This document shows, one piece after another, positions 44,194-53,010 of a stretch of DNA of 64,000 nucleotides. Position numbers and translations under genes: made by a program. This stretch comes from Hydrogenovibrio sp. JE_KL2 (GTDB lineage Bacteria; Pseudomonadota; Gammaproteobacteria; Thiomicrospirales; Thiomicrospiraceae): assembly GCF_009296185.1 (NCBI RefSeq), contig NZ_WBJR01000004.1, positions 203,558 to 267,557 on the forward strand. Direction: 5' to 3'. Under the pieces are notes generated by a model that worked only from the letters and a program-made list of their open reading frames with translations, was not told where the DNA came from and made no database searches. Position 1 is the first letter of the stretch. Every line of letters starts with the position of its first letter.

Positions 44194-44682
44194 TTACAAA
44201 TGGTTTTGACGAATATCGTCCAACAACCCTTTGGATGCCGCCGTCACCAAATCAAACACATGGTCAAACCCAGCTGGGCCACCATAATAAGGATCGGGCA
44301 CTTCTGTCTCATCAAACTCCGGCGCGAAATCCAAGAACATACGAATCTTTTCACGATGCTCCGGCAAGGCTAAGTGCATCAAATCCATGTAATTGGAACG
44401 ATCCATCGCCAGAATATAATCAAATTGAATGATGTCCCCTAGATCAACTTTTCTGGCACGTAAATCCGCCATGGGAATGCCTCGGGATTCCGCCACTTGC
44501 ATGGAGCGTCCATCTGGCTGTTTCCCAACATGGTACGCCGCCGTTCCAGCGGAATCGATCATCACCACGTCCAACAAACCGGCTTCATCCACCAAACGAC
44601 GAAACACCGCATGGGCTGTTGGTGAACGGCAAATATTGCCAAGACACACAAAAAGAACTCTTATTTTTTCTTTATTTTTCAT
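44194..44682 (-). CDS. low-molecular-weight protein tyrosine phosphatase
   Basis: Signature C13-LGNIC-R19 (FVCLGNICRSP) P-loop near the start and the general-acid VPDPYYGG near 125. 162 residues from the ATG at 44682; a GTG four codons upstream is less likely. Such enzymes dephosphorylate tyrosine on proteins, often on exopolysaccharide kinases, but no such genes are near. Its start borders the AT-rich island. Confidence 0.93.
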   Translation of the reverse strand: MKNKEKIRVLFVCLGNICRSPTAHAVFRRLVDEAGLLDVVMIDSAGTAAYHVGKQPDGRSMQVAESRGIPMADLRARKVDLGDIIQFDYILAMDRSNYMDLMHLALPEHREKIRMFLDFAPEFDETEVPDPYYGGPAGFDHVFDLVTAASKGLLDDIRQNHL

Positions 44683-44843
44683 ACACTTAACCACGATTTA
44701 CAACAACAAATTTCTGAAAAAATCGATTTTTTTTGTCGTTTAATCTCAAATACTTAAAATTTTTTTGGGGAAGATTTCACTTATTTTAATGGATTTTAAT
44801 TGAAAGCAATTTCAAAGTAACTAAATCTAGGCTAAAACTATAT

Positions 44844-44889
44844 TTCTTATTTTTAAGAAAATATGTTATAAATTTCTCATTATTGAGAA
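44844..44889 (+). promoter_or_regulatory. promoter of the methyltransferase operon with twin operator-like palindromes
   Basis: TTCTTATTTTTAAGAA (44844-44859) and TTCTCATTATTGAGAA (44874-44889) agree at 13 of 16 positions and are 30 bases apart centre to centre, about three helical turns. A -10-like TATAAA (44867-44872) lies between them, with the first palindrome over the -35 and the second over the likely transcription start. This is a typical set-up for an autoregulating DNA-binding protein, presumably the product of the next gene. Confidence 0.6.
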
Positions 44890-44910
44890 TTTTAATTCGT
44901 AAAGATAAAA

Positions 44911-45309
44911 ATGAGTAGCGCAAAAAAATATAGAAATGAAATTGTGAGGCGGATCAAAGTTGCAAAAGATTCAAAAGGTTTTAACACTTACGAAAAGCTT
45001 TGCATAGCCTTTAACAAACAATACAAACAAGAAATTGACAACGGGCTGGTTAAGCCTCTCAACAAAGATTTTGTGTTCAGAGTTTTAACAACAGAAACTT
45101 TCTCACTCAATAACCTTCGTTTCGCAAAACTTTGCGAATTTTTAGCTGTTGAAACTCATATTCAACATCAACCTTCTGATATTTCTCACGCAGCTTTATT
45201 AGTCGATGAATTAGTTAAGCAGCATCCAGAATTATCCCAACAAATCGACTCAGTAATTGAAAGCATAGCCAACCTTTCAAAAGGAGTGTCACATCATGAA
45301 ATTTATTGA
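44911..45309 (+). CDS. small helix-turn-helix-like protein, probable operon regulator
   Basis: 132 residues, basic N-terminus (KKYRNEIVRRIKVAKDSKG), then a helical region in which YEKLCIAFNKQ, PLNKDFVFRVLTTETFSLNNLRFAKLCEF (split) resembles an XRE-type helix-turn-helix. No named family recognised. It overlaps the methyltransferase start by 14 bases. Position as first gene behind two operator-like palindromes fits a controller (C-protein-like) role. Low GC like the two following genes. Confidence 0.65.
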   Translation: MSSAKKYRNEIVRRIKVAKDSKGFNTYEKLCIAFNKQYKQEIDNGLVKPLNKDFVFRVLTTETFSLNNLRFAKLCEFLAVETHIQHQPSDISHAALLVDELVKQHPELSQQIDSVIESIANLSKGVSHHEIY

Positions 45310-46558
45310 CTTATTCTCGGGCTTAGGAGGATTCCACACAGGGTTTTCTCAAAATGGCTACGAGTGCGTGTTTGCTTGTGAAATTGACGAAAAACTGAGG
45401 GCGCTGTATCAACAGAATTACGGAATAGAACCTAAGGGGGATATTACACAAATTAATGCCACAGACATTCCTGAACATGATGTAATTTGTGCTGGCTTTC
45501 CATGTCAGCCGTTTTCACTGGCAGGGCAAAAAAAGGGAACTGCCTGTCCCACAAGTGGAAGGCTAATTGACGATGTTATCCGCATAGCTGAACATCACAA
45601 CCCCAAATTTGTGGTTTTGGAAAACGTTCCAAATATTTTAACAATCGCAGATGGTACTTTTTGGGACTATATTTTGTCATCATTTGAGAGAATTGGTTAT
45701 AACGTAGATTATAAAATCATCTCTCCTGTCGAAGTCGGAATCCCCCAAAATCGTAAGCGCATTTTTGTTGTTGCTCATAGAAATGACATTACTATCACTG
45801 AAAACATCTGGCCTACATTAAACCCAAGTTCATCAGCAAATCTGAAAGACTTTTTAGACTCTTCACTAGAACATAAGAAACTAGAACCAAAAAAACTAAA
45901 TCAAATACATGTTTGGCAACATTTAATCCAAAATTGTTCACTTCCATCTAGAACTGCATTTTCTATTGTCGCACCAGAGTTTGGCGCCGACTATCCTTTA
46001 GACTTCCGTTCCTTGTCTCTCAAAGAGATGAAACAATATAAAGGAGCATATGGGCAGTCTTTAGAAAATTGTAATACGTGGAATGATGTTATGAACAAGA
46101 TGCCTTCATATACAAAAAAAGAAAGAAGAGTAGCCAACTGGATTACTCCATCCATACAAGTTAGTCGTAACATCTACTCTCAAAATAAGCACTTTATAGA
46201 CACATGGGTCTGCTCTCTCGATAAACAAAACAATAGCTGGCAAATACTTGAATGGCGTGGTCATTTAAATCGTTATGACTTATTTAGCCATCTTATTCAA
46301 TTTAGGGCTTCAGGTATTCGAGTTTTAAAACCTGAAATCGCTCCTTCATTAATTGCTATGACACCGACACAGATACCTGTCGTACCGAGTGAGGCAAGAT
46401 ATCTCTCTAAACATGAAGCTGCAAAATTACAGTTTCTACACGAGTTAAAGCATATACCAGAAAATACATCTAAAGCCTTTAAAGCCCTAGGAAACGCTGT
46501 AAATGCCAAAATTGTAAGCTTGATTTCTTCTGAATTAAGGAAGTATTCTATACATTAG
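45296..46558 (+). CDS. DNA C5-cytosine methyltransferase
   Basis: Methylates cytosine C5 in a specific DNA sequence using SAM. All key motifs present: FIDLFSGLGGF (I, 3-13), FPCQPFSLAGQ with catalytic C70 (IV), LENVPN with E109-N110-V111 (VI), PQNRKRIFVVA (VIII, 150-160) and KALGNAVNA (X) near the C-terminus. 420 residues, normal. Target recognition region (about 180-340) unknown. Start overlaps the regulator gene by 14 bases; ends 25 bases before the ATPase gene. No restriction endonuclease gene is visible, so it is either orphan or works with the ATPase. Confidence 0.95.
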   Translation: MKFIDLFSGLGGFHTGFSQNGYECVFACEIDEKLRALYQQNYGIEPKGDITQINATDIPEHDVICAGFPCQPFSLAGQKKGTACPTSGRLIDDVIRIAEHHNPKFVVLENVPNILTIADGTFWDYILSSFERIGYNVDYKIISPVEVGIPQNRKRIFVVAHRNDITITENIWPTLNPSSSANLKDFLDSSLEHKKLEPKKLNQIHVWQHLIQNCSLPSRTAFSIVAPEFGADYPLDFRSLSLKEMKQYKGAYGQSLENCNTWNDVMNKMPSYTKKERRVANWITPSIQVSRNIYSQNKHFIDTWVCSLDKQNNSWQILEWRGHLNRYDLFSHLIQFRASGIRVLKPEIAPSLIAMTPTQIPVVPSEARYLSKHEAAKLQFLHELKHIPENTSKAFKALGNAVNAKIVSLISSELRKYSIH

Positions 46559-46583
46559 ACTACAAACATAAGGATTTTTGCCG

Positions 46584-48338
46584 GTGACTAAAAACAAAAC
46601 CTTTAAAGTTGATGTCTCACCTGATATGGGTATGTACTCAATTCTTCCTCAGCAAAAATACAATCCAGCATATGCTTTAGCAGAGTTTATTGACAATGCT
46701 ATTCATGCTCATCAATTCAGTAATAAGAGGCAAGATCTTTTAACAATAACTCTAGATTTCTACACTTCAGATTACAAAAAAGATGTTTCTGTTCGAAATA
46801 GCATAGTTATTTCTGATGATGGTCCTGGGATGGGTGAAAGTGAATTAAAAACAGCTTTTAAGCCGGCAAGTAAACCAAAAATAAGTGGATTAAGTGAGTT
46901 TGGTATTGGAATGAAAGCCGCATCAGTGTGGTTTTCAAACACATGGACTCTAATTACTAAGTCATCAAATGATTCTGAGTTTATTGCGAATTTCAACTTA
47001 AGCGAACTTCTAAGCGCCAATCATAGCTCCATAACTGTAAGTGAAGAATCGCCAGAAATAAGCGGAACAGGAACAATAATAAAACTAATAAATACACGCC
47101 GCACAATTGACGATCAAAATATCAATAAAATAACAGAGACCCTAAGAGATCTATACCAGAAATTTACATATTATGAGGAAGGTAAATCTAACTATGTGAA
47201 AACTGATATACAAATCAGGAAAAATGGAGAAGCTATTGGTGATGCTAACTTCAAAAAAGATAAAACATTAGAAATTTTAAATGCTCCCATCTATAAAAGC
47301 ACAAAGGGAGTTTACTTTGGAATTGGTGAATACAAAACATGGAAGGTAAACCTTGATTTTGAGTTCCAAAAACAAAGAATTACCGGTTTCATACAACTTC
47401 ACAAAAAAGGTAGCTATTTAGCTAACCCTGGCATCATATTATTTCGAAATGGGAGAGTCATTCTTGGGACAAGAACTAATCCTTATATTCCAACGAAACT
47501 TTTCAAAACCAAAAACAAATATCAGGCACAAAGGGTTTATGGAGAAATCTGCATTGATGGCCTGCCCGTTACATACACAAAAGATGATATTGACTTTGAT
47601 GAGAACTTATTTGTTGAATCATTATTAAATAATTTTGATATTCAAAATTTAATTGAGCAAGCAGGAAAATTTAGAGCTAGCACAAGTGATAAAGATACCG
47701 TATTTGTAGATTCTGAAGAAGATATAAAGAAGTATTTCGAAGAGCTTGAACAAAAAAGAAAAGCTGAAGCTGAGGCCGCAAACAAAAGGAAGGCTCAGGA
47801 GAACAATGATAAAAATGACAAAGACCGCTTAAACGGCAAACATCATAATGAAAACTGGGACACTTTACTTCCTGACGACCTAACGAAAACTAAAAACCAA
47901 AAACTTAACTCTCTTTTGCTAGAAGCTACTTCACTAAAAATAAAAGAGCACCCTTATTCAAGTGTATTTTTATTGAGATCAATTATAGAAATAGGTCTTT
48001 TTGAATTCTTGAAGCAAAAAGGAAAGCTACAAAGTGTAATTAATTATGATTTTGAAAAAAGAGTTGCTAAAGCTGAAGACCCTGAAAGCGTACAAAAGAT
48101 AAAAAAACCTGGTCTAGATCATATGCTCACATGGATTGAATCATCGCCATCTATTTTCGACGATGACGAAAAAAACTGTATGAGCTCGAAGAAAAAAATA
48201 ACGCATGATTTAAAAGCAATGAACGGTGTAGTTCATCAGTTTGATTTAATCGGTTCAAATAAAGTCATTGAATACAGAGATAATGCATATACAGTTATAA
48301 AACACATTATTAATGACCTTTCTAAAAAAGATAATTGA
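46584..48338 (+). CDS. MORC-like GHKL ATPase
   Basis: 584 residues. GHKL ATP-binding fold: N-box YALAEFIDNAIHA (E34, N38), G1 box DDGPGM (78-83), G2 box SEFGIGMKAA (FGIG 106-109). The order and the FIDN wording resemble MORC/MutL-type ATPases, not sensor kinases. A transducer-like domain (to about 350) is followed by a charged coil (about 375-410) and a helical C-terminal domain (about 425-584) that recalls HEPN-like modules but cannot be confirmed. Start GTG 46584 chosen for AAGGA nine bases upstream. Bacterial MORC-like ATPases are known from restriction-modification operons, so a role in DNA defence is likely. Confidence 0.8.
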   Translation: MTKNKTFKVDVSPDMGMYSILPQQKYNPAYALAEFIDNAIHAHQFSNKRQDLLTITLDFYTSDYKKDVSVRNSIVISDDGPGMGESELKTAFKPASKPKISGLSEFGIGMKAASVWFSNTWTLITKSSNDSEFIANFNLSELLSANHSSITVSEESPEISGTGTIIKLINTRRTIDDQNINKITETLRDLYQKFTYYEEGKSNYVKTDIQIRKNGEAIGDANFKKDKTLEILNAPIYKSTKGVYFGIGEYKTWKVNLDFEFQKQRITGFIQLHKKGSYLANPGIILFRNGRVILGTRTNPYIPTKLFKTKNKYQAQRVYGEICIDGLPVTYTKDDIDFDENLFVESLLNNFDIQNLIEQAGKFRASTSDKDTVFVDSEEDIKKYFEELEQKRKAEAEAANKRKAQENNDKNDKDRLNGKHHNENWDTLLPDDLTKTKNQKLNSLLLEATSLKIKEHPYSSVFLLRSIIEIGLFEFLKQKGKLQSVINYDFEKRVAKAEDPESVQKIKKPGLDHMLTWIESSPSIFDDDEKNCMSSKKKITHDLKAMNGVVHQFDLIGSNKVIEYRDNAYTVIKHIINDLSKKDN

Positions 48339-48624
48339 TTTTCACCATCATAAATCGCTATTGAATTTTGATAATAGGCAAAGTTTGCCGTTAATTTAAC
48401 AAATGTTTTGGGGAGGAATTGGAGAAGACTTAAAAAAACAAAATTTTACCTTTAAAATAAATAACTTAGATTTATCTTCCCCTATTACCAAGACAAACGA
48501 AAATAACAGATACTTTGTGACTCATAACACTCTCAAATTCATTTTCAAAATCGTTAAAATAGTCACATTCTAACCAAAACTTGATCGTCTATAAAATAAT
48601 CCTCTATAAAGGCCTGCCACCGTT
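48339..48624. other. AT-rich non-coding gap at the island's right side
   Basis: About 286 bases without a credible gene; very A/T-rich until roughly 48590, then composition returns to that of the neighbours. No integrase, direct repeat or tRNA remnant recognised. Confidence 0.6.
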
Positions 48625-49350
48625 TTGCAAAAGACTTCCTTAACTACGATTCACGCTTCCTCTGCAAAGCTTCAAGCTGGCGGTAGAACCTCTACTAAAC
48701 CGCCTGTGTTGTTGATACCTTTTTCCGAGAACTGGATAGTCTACGAAGACGATGATCTTCTGGTGGTAAACAAGCCTGCGGGTTTGCTATCCGTGCCGGG
48801 GCGCGAAGCCGACCCTCTCGCCAACCTGGTTGCTCAGATTCAGACAAAGGTACCTGAAGCTCTCATCGTCCATCGCTTGGATATGGATACGTCAGGCTTG
48901 ATGGTTCTGGCAAAAAATCCGCAAACACACCGCAGCCTCAGCAAACAATTCGAGCAACGTGAGACCTCAAAACAATATCAAGCAATGTGTTTTGGTCGCC
49001 CTTCCATGTCACAAGGTTCGGTTTGCCAACCCATGCGTTGTGACTGGGAAAACCGCCCTTTGCAGATGATTGATTTCAAACTCGGTAAATATGCTCACAC
49101 GCTATGGCAAGTGGAAGAACAACTCGACAATCATTTTAAAGTACTGCTTACCCCCATCACCGGACGTTCACACCAACTACGTCTGCACATGAAGCAACTC
49201 GGGCATCCCATTCTCGGCGACAACCTTTATGCCGACCAGCCGAATCAAACCGATTTTTCGCGCCTGCATTTGCATGCTTTCCGTTTAGGATTCAAACACC
49301 CGACCACCCAACAACAAGTGGACTTTGAGCAAATCGCAGACTTTTGGTAA
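48625..49350 (+). CDS. RluA-family pseudouridine synthase
   Basis: Isomerises uridine to pseudouridine in rRNA or tRNA. LLVVNKPAGLLSVPGR, IVHRLDMDTSGLMVLAKN (catalytic Asp in HRLDMDTSG), TSKQYQA, ITGRSHQLRLHMKQLGHPILGD are all typical. The short, single-domain form without S4 domain and the wording are closest to RluA. Start uncertain: TTG at 48625 (241 residues) or GTG at 48706 (214 residues, nearer to RluA length); no ATG is available before the catalytic region. Confidence 0.88.
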   Translation: MQKTSLTTIHASSAKLQAGGRTSTKPPVLLIPFSENWIVYEDDDLLVVNKPAGLLSVPGREADPLANLVAQIQTKVPEALIVHRLDMDTSGLMVLAKNPQTHRSLSKQFEQRETSKQYQAMCFGRPSMSQGSVCQPMRCDWENRPLQMIDFKLGKYAHTLWQVEEQLDNHFKVLLTPITGRSHQLRLHMKQLGHPILGDNLYADQPNQTDFSRLHLHAFRLGFKHPTTQQQVDFEQIADFW

Positions 49351-49526
49351 ACCGATAATACCGTTTCAAATGGCACAAAAAATGCTATGAAAGTTGGCAA
49401 TTAGAATTAGTATAAAGCTCAATCGCCCGTCAAAGCCTATCTCAAAGGCTTTAAAAGTTAGGGGTTTGGGCGTAAAGTAACCAAAGTGCTCGCATTAAAG
49501 GTGTTAAGCTCAGGAAGGACAGACCT

Positions 49527-51053
49527 ATGTCAGATGTAGATTTGGAAAAAGATGACCAAGCCACTAAAGAGATGCTGGAAATGATGGGTGAAATCCCAGA
49601 AGAAAACATTTACAAAGAAGGTACGGGCGTCTCTCGTCAAGCTGAAGAGATGATGAGTAAGCTCCGTGAAGGAGATGCCGAGGCTGACACAGCTTCTGAG
49701 GACTCCGACCTATCTTCTGCCGATGATCTGCTGGATGTATTGGATGAGCTGGAGAACGACCCGGAAGATGTTGTAGAAATTCCCGAGGCTGCTACCACTG
49801 ACATTCCTGAACCGCTAACAGAAGCACCAGCTGCCGTTGAAGAGGAAACGCCCATCTCTGCTGACACAACAGAAGATGCCGAAGCAGCCGCCGATGCCGC
49901 CATGCTGGAAATGCTGGATGAACTTGATACAGACACGGAAGAATCAGAACTGACTATCGAAACACCGGAAGCAAGCGATGTGGATACGGACATTGAAACA
50001 TCTGGTGAAAGTTTAATGGATGAAGATGCACCAAGCGCAGAATCGGTTGAAGACGATGTTATGGAAACCGTCGACCTAGACGATGTTATGGAAACCGCTG
50101 AGATGGAAACCTCTCCTGAGGAAGATGTTATGCCCGAAACAGTTGCTGAAATCGAAGAAATGGACACCGCTTTGCCTGAAACGCCTGATGAAGAGCTACT
50201 TGCCGCGACTGAATCTACTGAGGATTTACTTGATGAAATAGGCGATGCTTTGGAAGACACGCTGCCAGAAGCAGAGGCCACTGCTGACGATGTAGAAGAC
50301 TTGGAAGCTCTAATGGGAGACATTCCAGAGCCAGCGGAAGCCGAAACTCCAGCCGTGTTGGAAGACGATTTAACAGATGATATTAGCGATGACTTGCTGG
50401 ATGAAATCAGCGACGACCTTGAGCCGGAAGCTGAAGGCGCTCAAGTGAATGACATTCTTGACCAAGTTGCCGATGAAAGCCCGGTTGTCGAGTTGCCAGA
50501 AATGGAAGAGGAAGTGTCTGCCGAGCCTGAATTAGATTCTGAAACACTGGAAGAAATGCTTCCAGAAGTTGAGGATTCTGGGATGGATGCGGCTGAAATG
50601 GACGACACTGCCACAGAGGCTGAAGCATCAAGTGAAAACATGGCTATGACAGACACTGCTGCTTCATCAGCCAATGCACCTTCGGTTGAACAGGCAAATG
50701 AATCAATCGAAATCATGGAACAGGCCGTGACATTGGATGAAGAAATCCAGCAACTGGCCGAAAAAGTTTCTAATACCGCTAAAGAAGCGACTTTGTTGGC
50801 AATAGAAGTGAGTAAAAAAGCCCATGATGCCGCTGACCGCACGCAACAAGCGATAGAAGAAACCTTCAAAGCGACTGAAAGAGCTTTTGAAGCGGCCAAG
50901 AAAGCGAATTACCACATTGAGACGGCGCAACTTGACTACAACGCTTCAGGTCAAGACATCAGTGCTATTTTGAATGAGTTGCGTTCTAAAAATGATGCGT
51001 TGCTTCATCACAATGAACAGCTAAAACAGAAAATCAACGATTTAACGAAATAA
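49527..51053 (+). CDS. very acidic low-complexity protein with C-terminal coiled coil
   Basis: 508 residues, no family known to me. Residues about 25-400 consist almost wholly of Glu, Asp, Ala, Ser, Thr, Pro, Met and Leu, with recurring blocks such as DDVMETVDLDDVMETAEMET and LLDEISDDLEPE; expected to be disordered and extremely acidic. Residues about 405-508 have Lys/Arg and a heptad pattern (coiled coil). No signal peptide. RBS GGAAGG before ATG. 29 bases upstream of a second coiled-coil protein, a likely partner. Might be a scaffold or polar-organising protein; function unknown. Confidence 0.75.
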   Translation: MSDVDLEKDDQATKEMLEMMGEIPEENIYKEGTGVSRQAEEMMSKLREGDAEADTASEDSDLSSADDLLDVLDELENDPEDVVEIPEAATTDIPEPLTEAPAAVEEETPISADTTEDAEAAADAAMLEMLDELDTDTEESELTIETPEASDVDTDIETSGESLMDEDAPSAESVEDDVMETVDLDDVMETAEMETSPEEDVMPETVAEIEEMDTALPETPDEELLAATESTEDLLDEIGDALEDTLPEAEATADDVEDLEALMGDIPEPAEAETPAVLEDDLTDDISDDLLDEISDDLEPEAEGAQVNDILDQVADESPVVELPEMEEEVSAEPELDSETLEEMLPEVEDSGMDAAEMDDTATEAEASSENMAMTDTAASSANAPSVEQANESIEIMEQAVTLDEEIQQLAEKVSNTAKEATLLAIEVSKKAHDAADRTQQAIEETFKATERAFEAAKKANYHIETAQLDYNASGQDISAILNELRSKNDALLHHNEQLKQKINDLTK

Positions 51054-51082
51054 ATCTTAAGTAATGAAGAAAGGCACACGCC

Positions 51083-52390
51083 ATGAGTGAAACTGACATG
51101 AATGCTGACAATAACTCTATCACGGACGATCTTCTAGACGAGTTGGATAAGCTAGAAACCAGCACGGAAACCATGGAAGCAGAAGTGGGACGCGTCACTG
51201 AGAATCAGGAAACGCTTGCGAAAACCGATAGCCCGAATGCGATCGAAGCGGCAACCATTTCTTTAGAGTCGGCAAAAACTGCCCAACAGGCGGCGGAACA
51301 ATGTCAATCTGCAACCGAGGCAGCGGTACAGCTTTCTCAAGAGCAGAAACGTCAGGCAATGGAGCTTGCAGATTCCAACGTGGCATGGCGCCAATCTGTG
51401 CGCAATATCAACAAGGAGTTGGACGCTTCGAAAAGCAGTGCCACTATCATGTTGGTGATTGCGATTATAGTCAGTGTGATTTCAACCAGCGTTATGGGCT
51501 TTTTGTTTTACAGCGTCCATAAGAAGAACGAAGCGCTGAAAAGCGCCGTGGAAGATATTATTTCTACTCAAGGTGATTTGCTGAATAAGCAAATGACTTT
51601 GAAAACGGATCAAATGGTTTCCTTGGTTGAATCCATTATCACCAGCAATCAGCACAGAGCAGCAGCACAACAGCCTTCGGCTGAACCTGCGCCTGCACCG
51701 ACGCAACCAAAACCTAAACCAGAAGTAAAACCTGAACCTCAGGCTGCAGCTCCTGCCCCAGCACCGGTTCATAACGCACCTGCCGCCCCAACTGCAACTG
51801 CCCCGGCAGCAACCACGGTGACTGCTGAAATCGGTCCTGAACTGAAAAAACAAATTGATCTTTTATCTCAAGTGCAAAAGCAACAAATGGATAAACTGGA
51901 TGCTTTGATGGCTGAATTATCGAAACAGCAAAAAATCGAAGATAAGAAGATTTCTGCTGAAACTGGTAAAACGACTATTAAAACCGCGCCAATCGAAGTC
52001 ACTTCTATGGGGTTGACTGAGTCGCAGGTTAAGAAATTGAATGCGATTCTATGGAGAGTTGCCGATCTAGGTAAGCAAATGAAAGCGTTACAAGCCTCTG
52101 TTGCACAGCTTCAAAAAGCCTCTGCTTCTAAAAAAGCAGCCGCGGCAAAAGCGGCCACCGCTGCGCCACAAGATGGTGCTGAGTTGAAATCGATTCAATC
52201 TTCTTTGAAAGACTTGTCTAACCAAATACAACAAGTCAAAACACAGCAAGATGTACTGAAAACGCAGCTAAATGAAGTGCAAAAAGAAACACCACCTCCT
52301 GGAAGCTATGAATATAAGGCGCCATCAGCTGGGGTTCCAGCCTCATCATTGGGCGCACCAAAACCCTACAGCTACCGAGCACCTGAATAA
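51083..52390 (+). CDS. single-pass membrane protein with coiled coils and proline-rich linker
   Basis: 435 residues, not a named family. Layout: acidic cytoplasmic N-terminus with a coiled coil (about 20-110), one membrane helix (about 122-145, IMLVIAIIVSVISTSVMGFLFY), a short coil, Pro/Ala/Lys/Glu-rich linker (about 190-245), then helical coiled coil (about 250-400) and a Pro-Ser-Tyr tail. The N-terminal DDLLDELDKLE echoes repeats in the preceding gene, suggesting interaction or shared origin. A perfect terminator follows, so these two form a stand-alone operon. Confidence 0.75.
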   Translation: MSETDMNADNNSITDDLLDELDKLETSTETMEAEVGRVTENQETLAKTDSPNAIEAATISLESAKTAQQAAEQCQSATEAAVQLSQEQKRQAMELADSNVAWRQSVRNINKELDASKSSATIMLVIAIIVSVISTSVMGFLFYSVHKKNEALKSAVEDIISTQGDLLNKQMTLKTDQMVSLVESIITSNQHRAAAQQPSAEPAPAPTQPKPKPEVKPEPQAAAPAPAPVHNAPAAPTATAPAATTVTAEIGPELKKQIDLLSQVQKQQMDKLDALMAELSKQQKIEDKKISAETGKTTIKTAPIEVTSMGLTESQVKKLNAILWRVADLGKQMKALQASVAQLQKASASKKAAAAKAATAAPQDGAELKSIQSSLKDLSNQIQQVKTQQDVLKTQLNEVQKETPPPGSYEYKAPSAGVPASSLGAPKPYSYRAPE

Positions 52391-52414
52391 CAACAGACAT
52401 TTTCTTTAGCGCAA

Positions 52415-52452
52415 TAAAAAAGCCGAGATGCACTGCATACCCGGCTTTTTTA
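52415..52452 (+). terminator. terminator of the acidic/coiled-coil operon
   Basis: AAAAAAGCCG (52415-52424) pairs with CGGCTTTTTT (52442-52451) around a 17-base loop. 25 bases after the stop codon. Confidence 0.85.
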
Positions 52453-52469
52453 CTTTCTGGCTAGTAGAG

Positions 52470-52490
52470 ACCCCAACCTGGCAGATTTTT
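52470..52490 (+). repeat. dispersed 19-bp motif, copy after the coiled-coil operon
   Basis: ACCCCAACCTGGCAGATTTTT, perfect consensus copy, shortly after the terminator. Confidence 0.85.
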
Positions 52491-52524
52491 AACCCTACTG
52501 CGGGGGGAACAATGCTCGAGCGAA

Positions 52525-52857
52525 TTAATCCGAAAACATCATGTTATAAGGTCGCTGGCAGTCATCCAATAATTTCACTAAACTGAAACTTCTAATCTCT
52601 TCCACAAACTTCTGTCCGCCGAAATAAACCTGAACTACCGGCAGCGTAAAAATGCCTTTTTGAGAGCAGATATCCGTTGTCAGATGACAGTCGACATAAA
52701 CCATCTCCATCTTGGGAAATCGCTCAGAGACCATTTCTATTAACTTGGGTTTAATGGCATGACATACATTACATTCTTGTCCGCCAAATAAGATAAGTAG
52801 CGCGTCTTTTTCGGCTTTCAAGCCATCAAGCGCCTCTGGAGTTTCGATTGTTTGCAT
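52525..52857 (-). CDS. thioredoxin-like protein with CNVC active site
   Basis: 110 residues, cytosolic thioredoxin fold. ILFGGQECNVCHAIKPKL (redox pair CNVC), VDCHLTTDICSQKGIFTLPVVQVYFGG with the cis-Pro at TLPV. The replacement of WCGPC by ECNVC distinguishes it from housekeeping thioredoxin; redox partner unknown. Single gene. Confidence 0.85.
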   Translation of the reverse strand: MQTIETPEALDGLKAEKDALLILFGGQECNVCHAIKPKLIEMVSERFPKMEMVYVDCHLTTDICSQKGIFTLPVVQVYFGGQKFVEEIRSFSLVKLLDDCQRPYNMMFSD

Positions 52858-53010
52858 GGAGTTTCCCTGAAAATTTTCGCTTATTATAACTCGGACAAGT
52901 ATCGAATATTAGTGCTGATAACACACTGTTCTATTCGTATCTGGTATCTGAAAGTGATGTGGGTATAATGAAAGAAAACAAACGCTAACTTAACGAAAGG
53001 AACCGTCTTC

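Noticed and set aside
44844..44889. CRISPR-like repeats at the AT-rich island
   Set aside because: Only two imperfect palindromes with one spacer, no cas genes; operator sites explain them better. No CRISPR array was seen in the window.
44700..48624. Prophage or integrative element around the methyltransferase operon
   Set aside because: No integrase, phage structural gene, tRNA target or flanking direct repeat was recognised; only the base composition suggests transfer.
49637..50323. Serine-rich 228-residue open frame opposite the acidic protein gene
   Set aside because: The Ser-rich content is the complement of Glu/Asp/Ala codons; no start signals.
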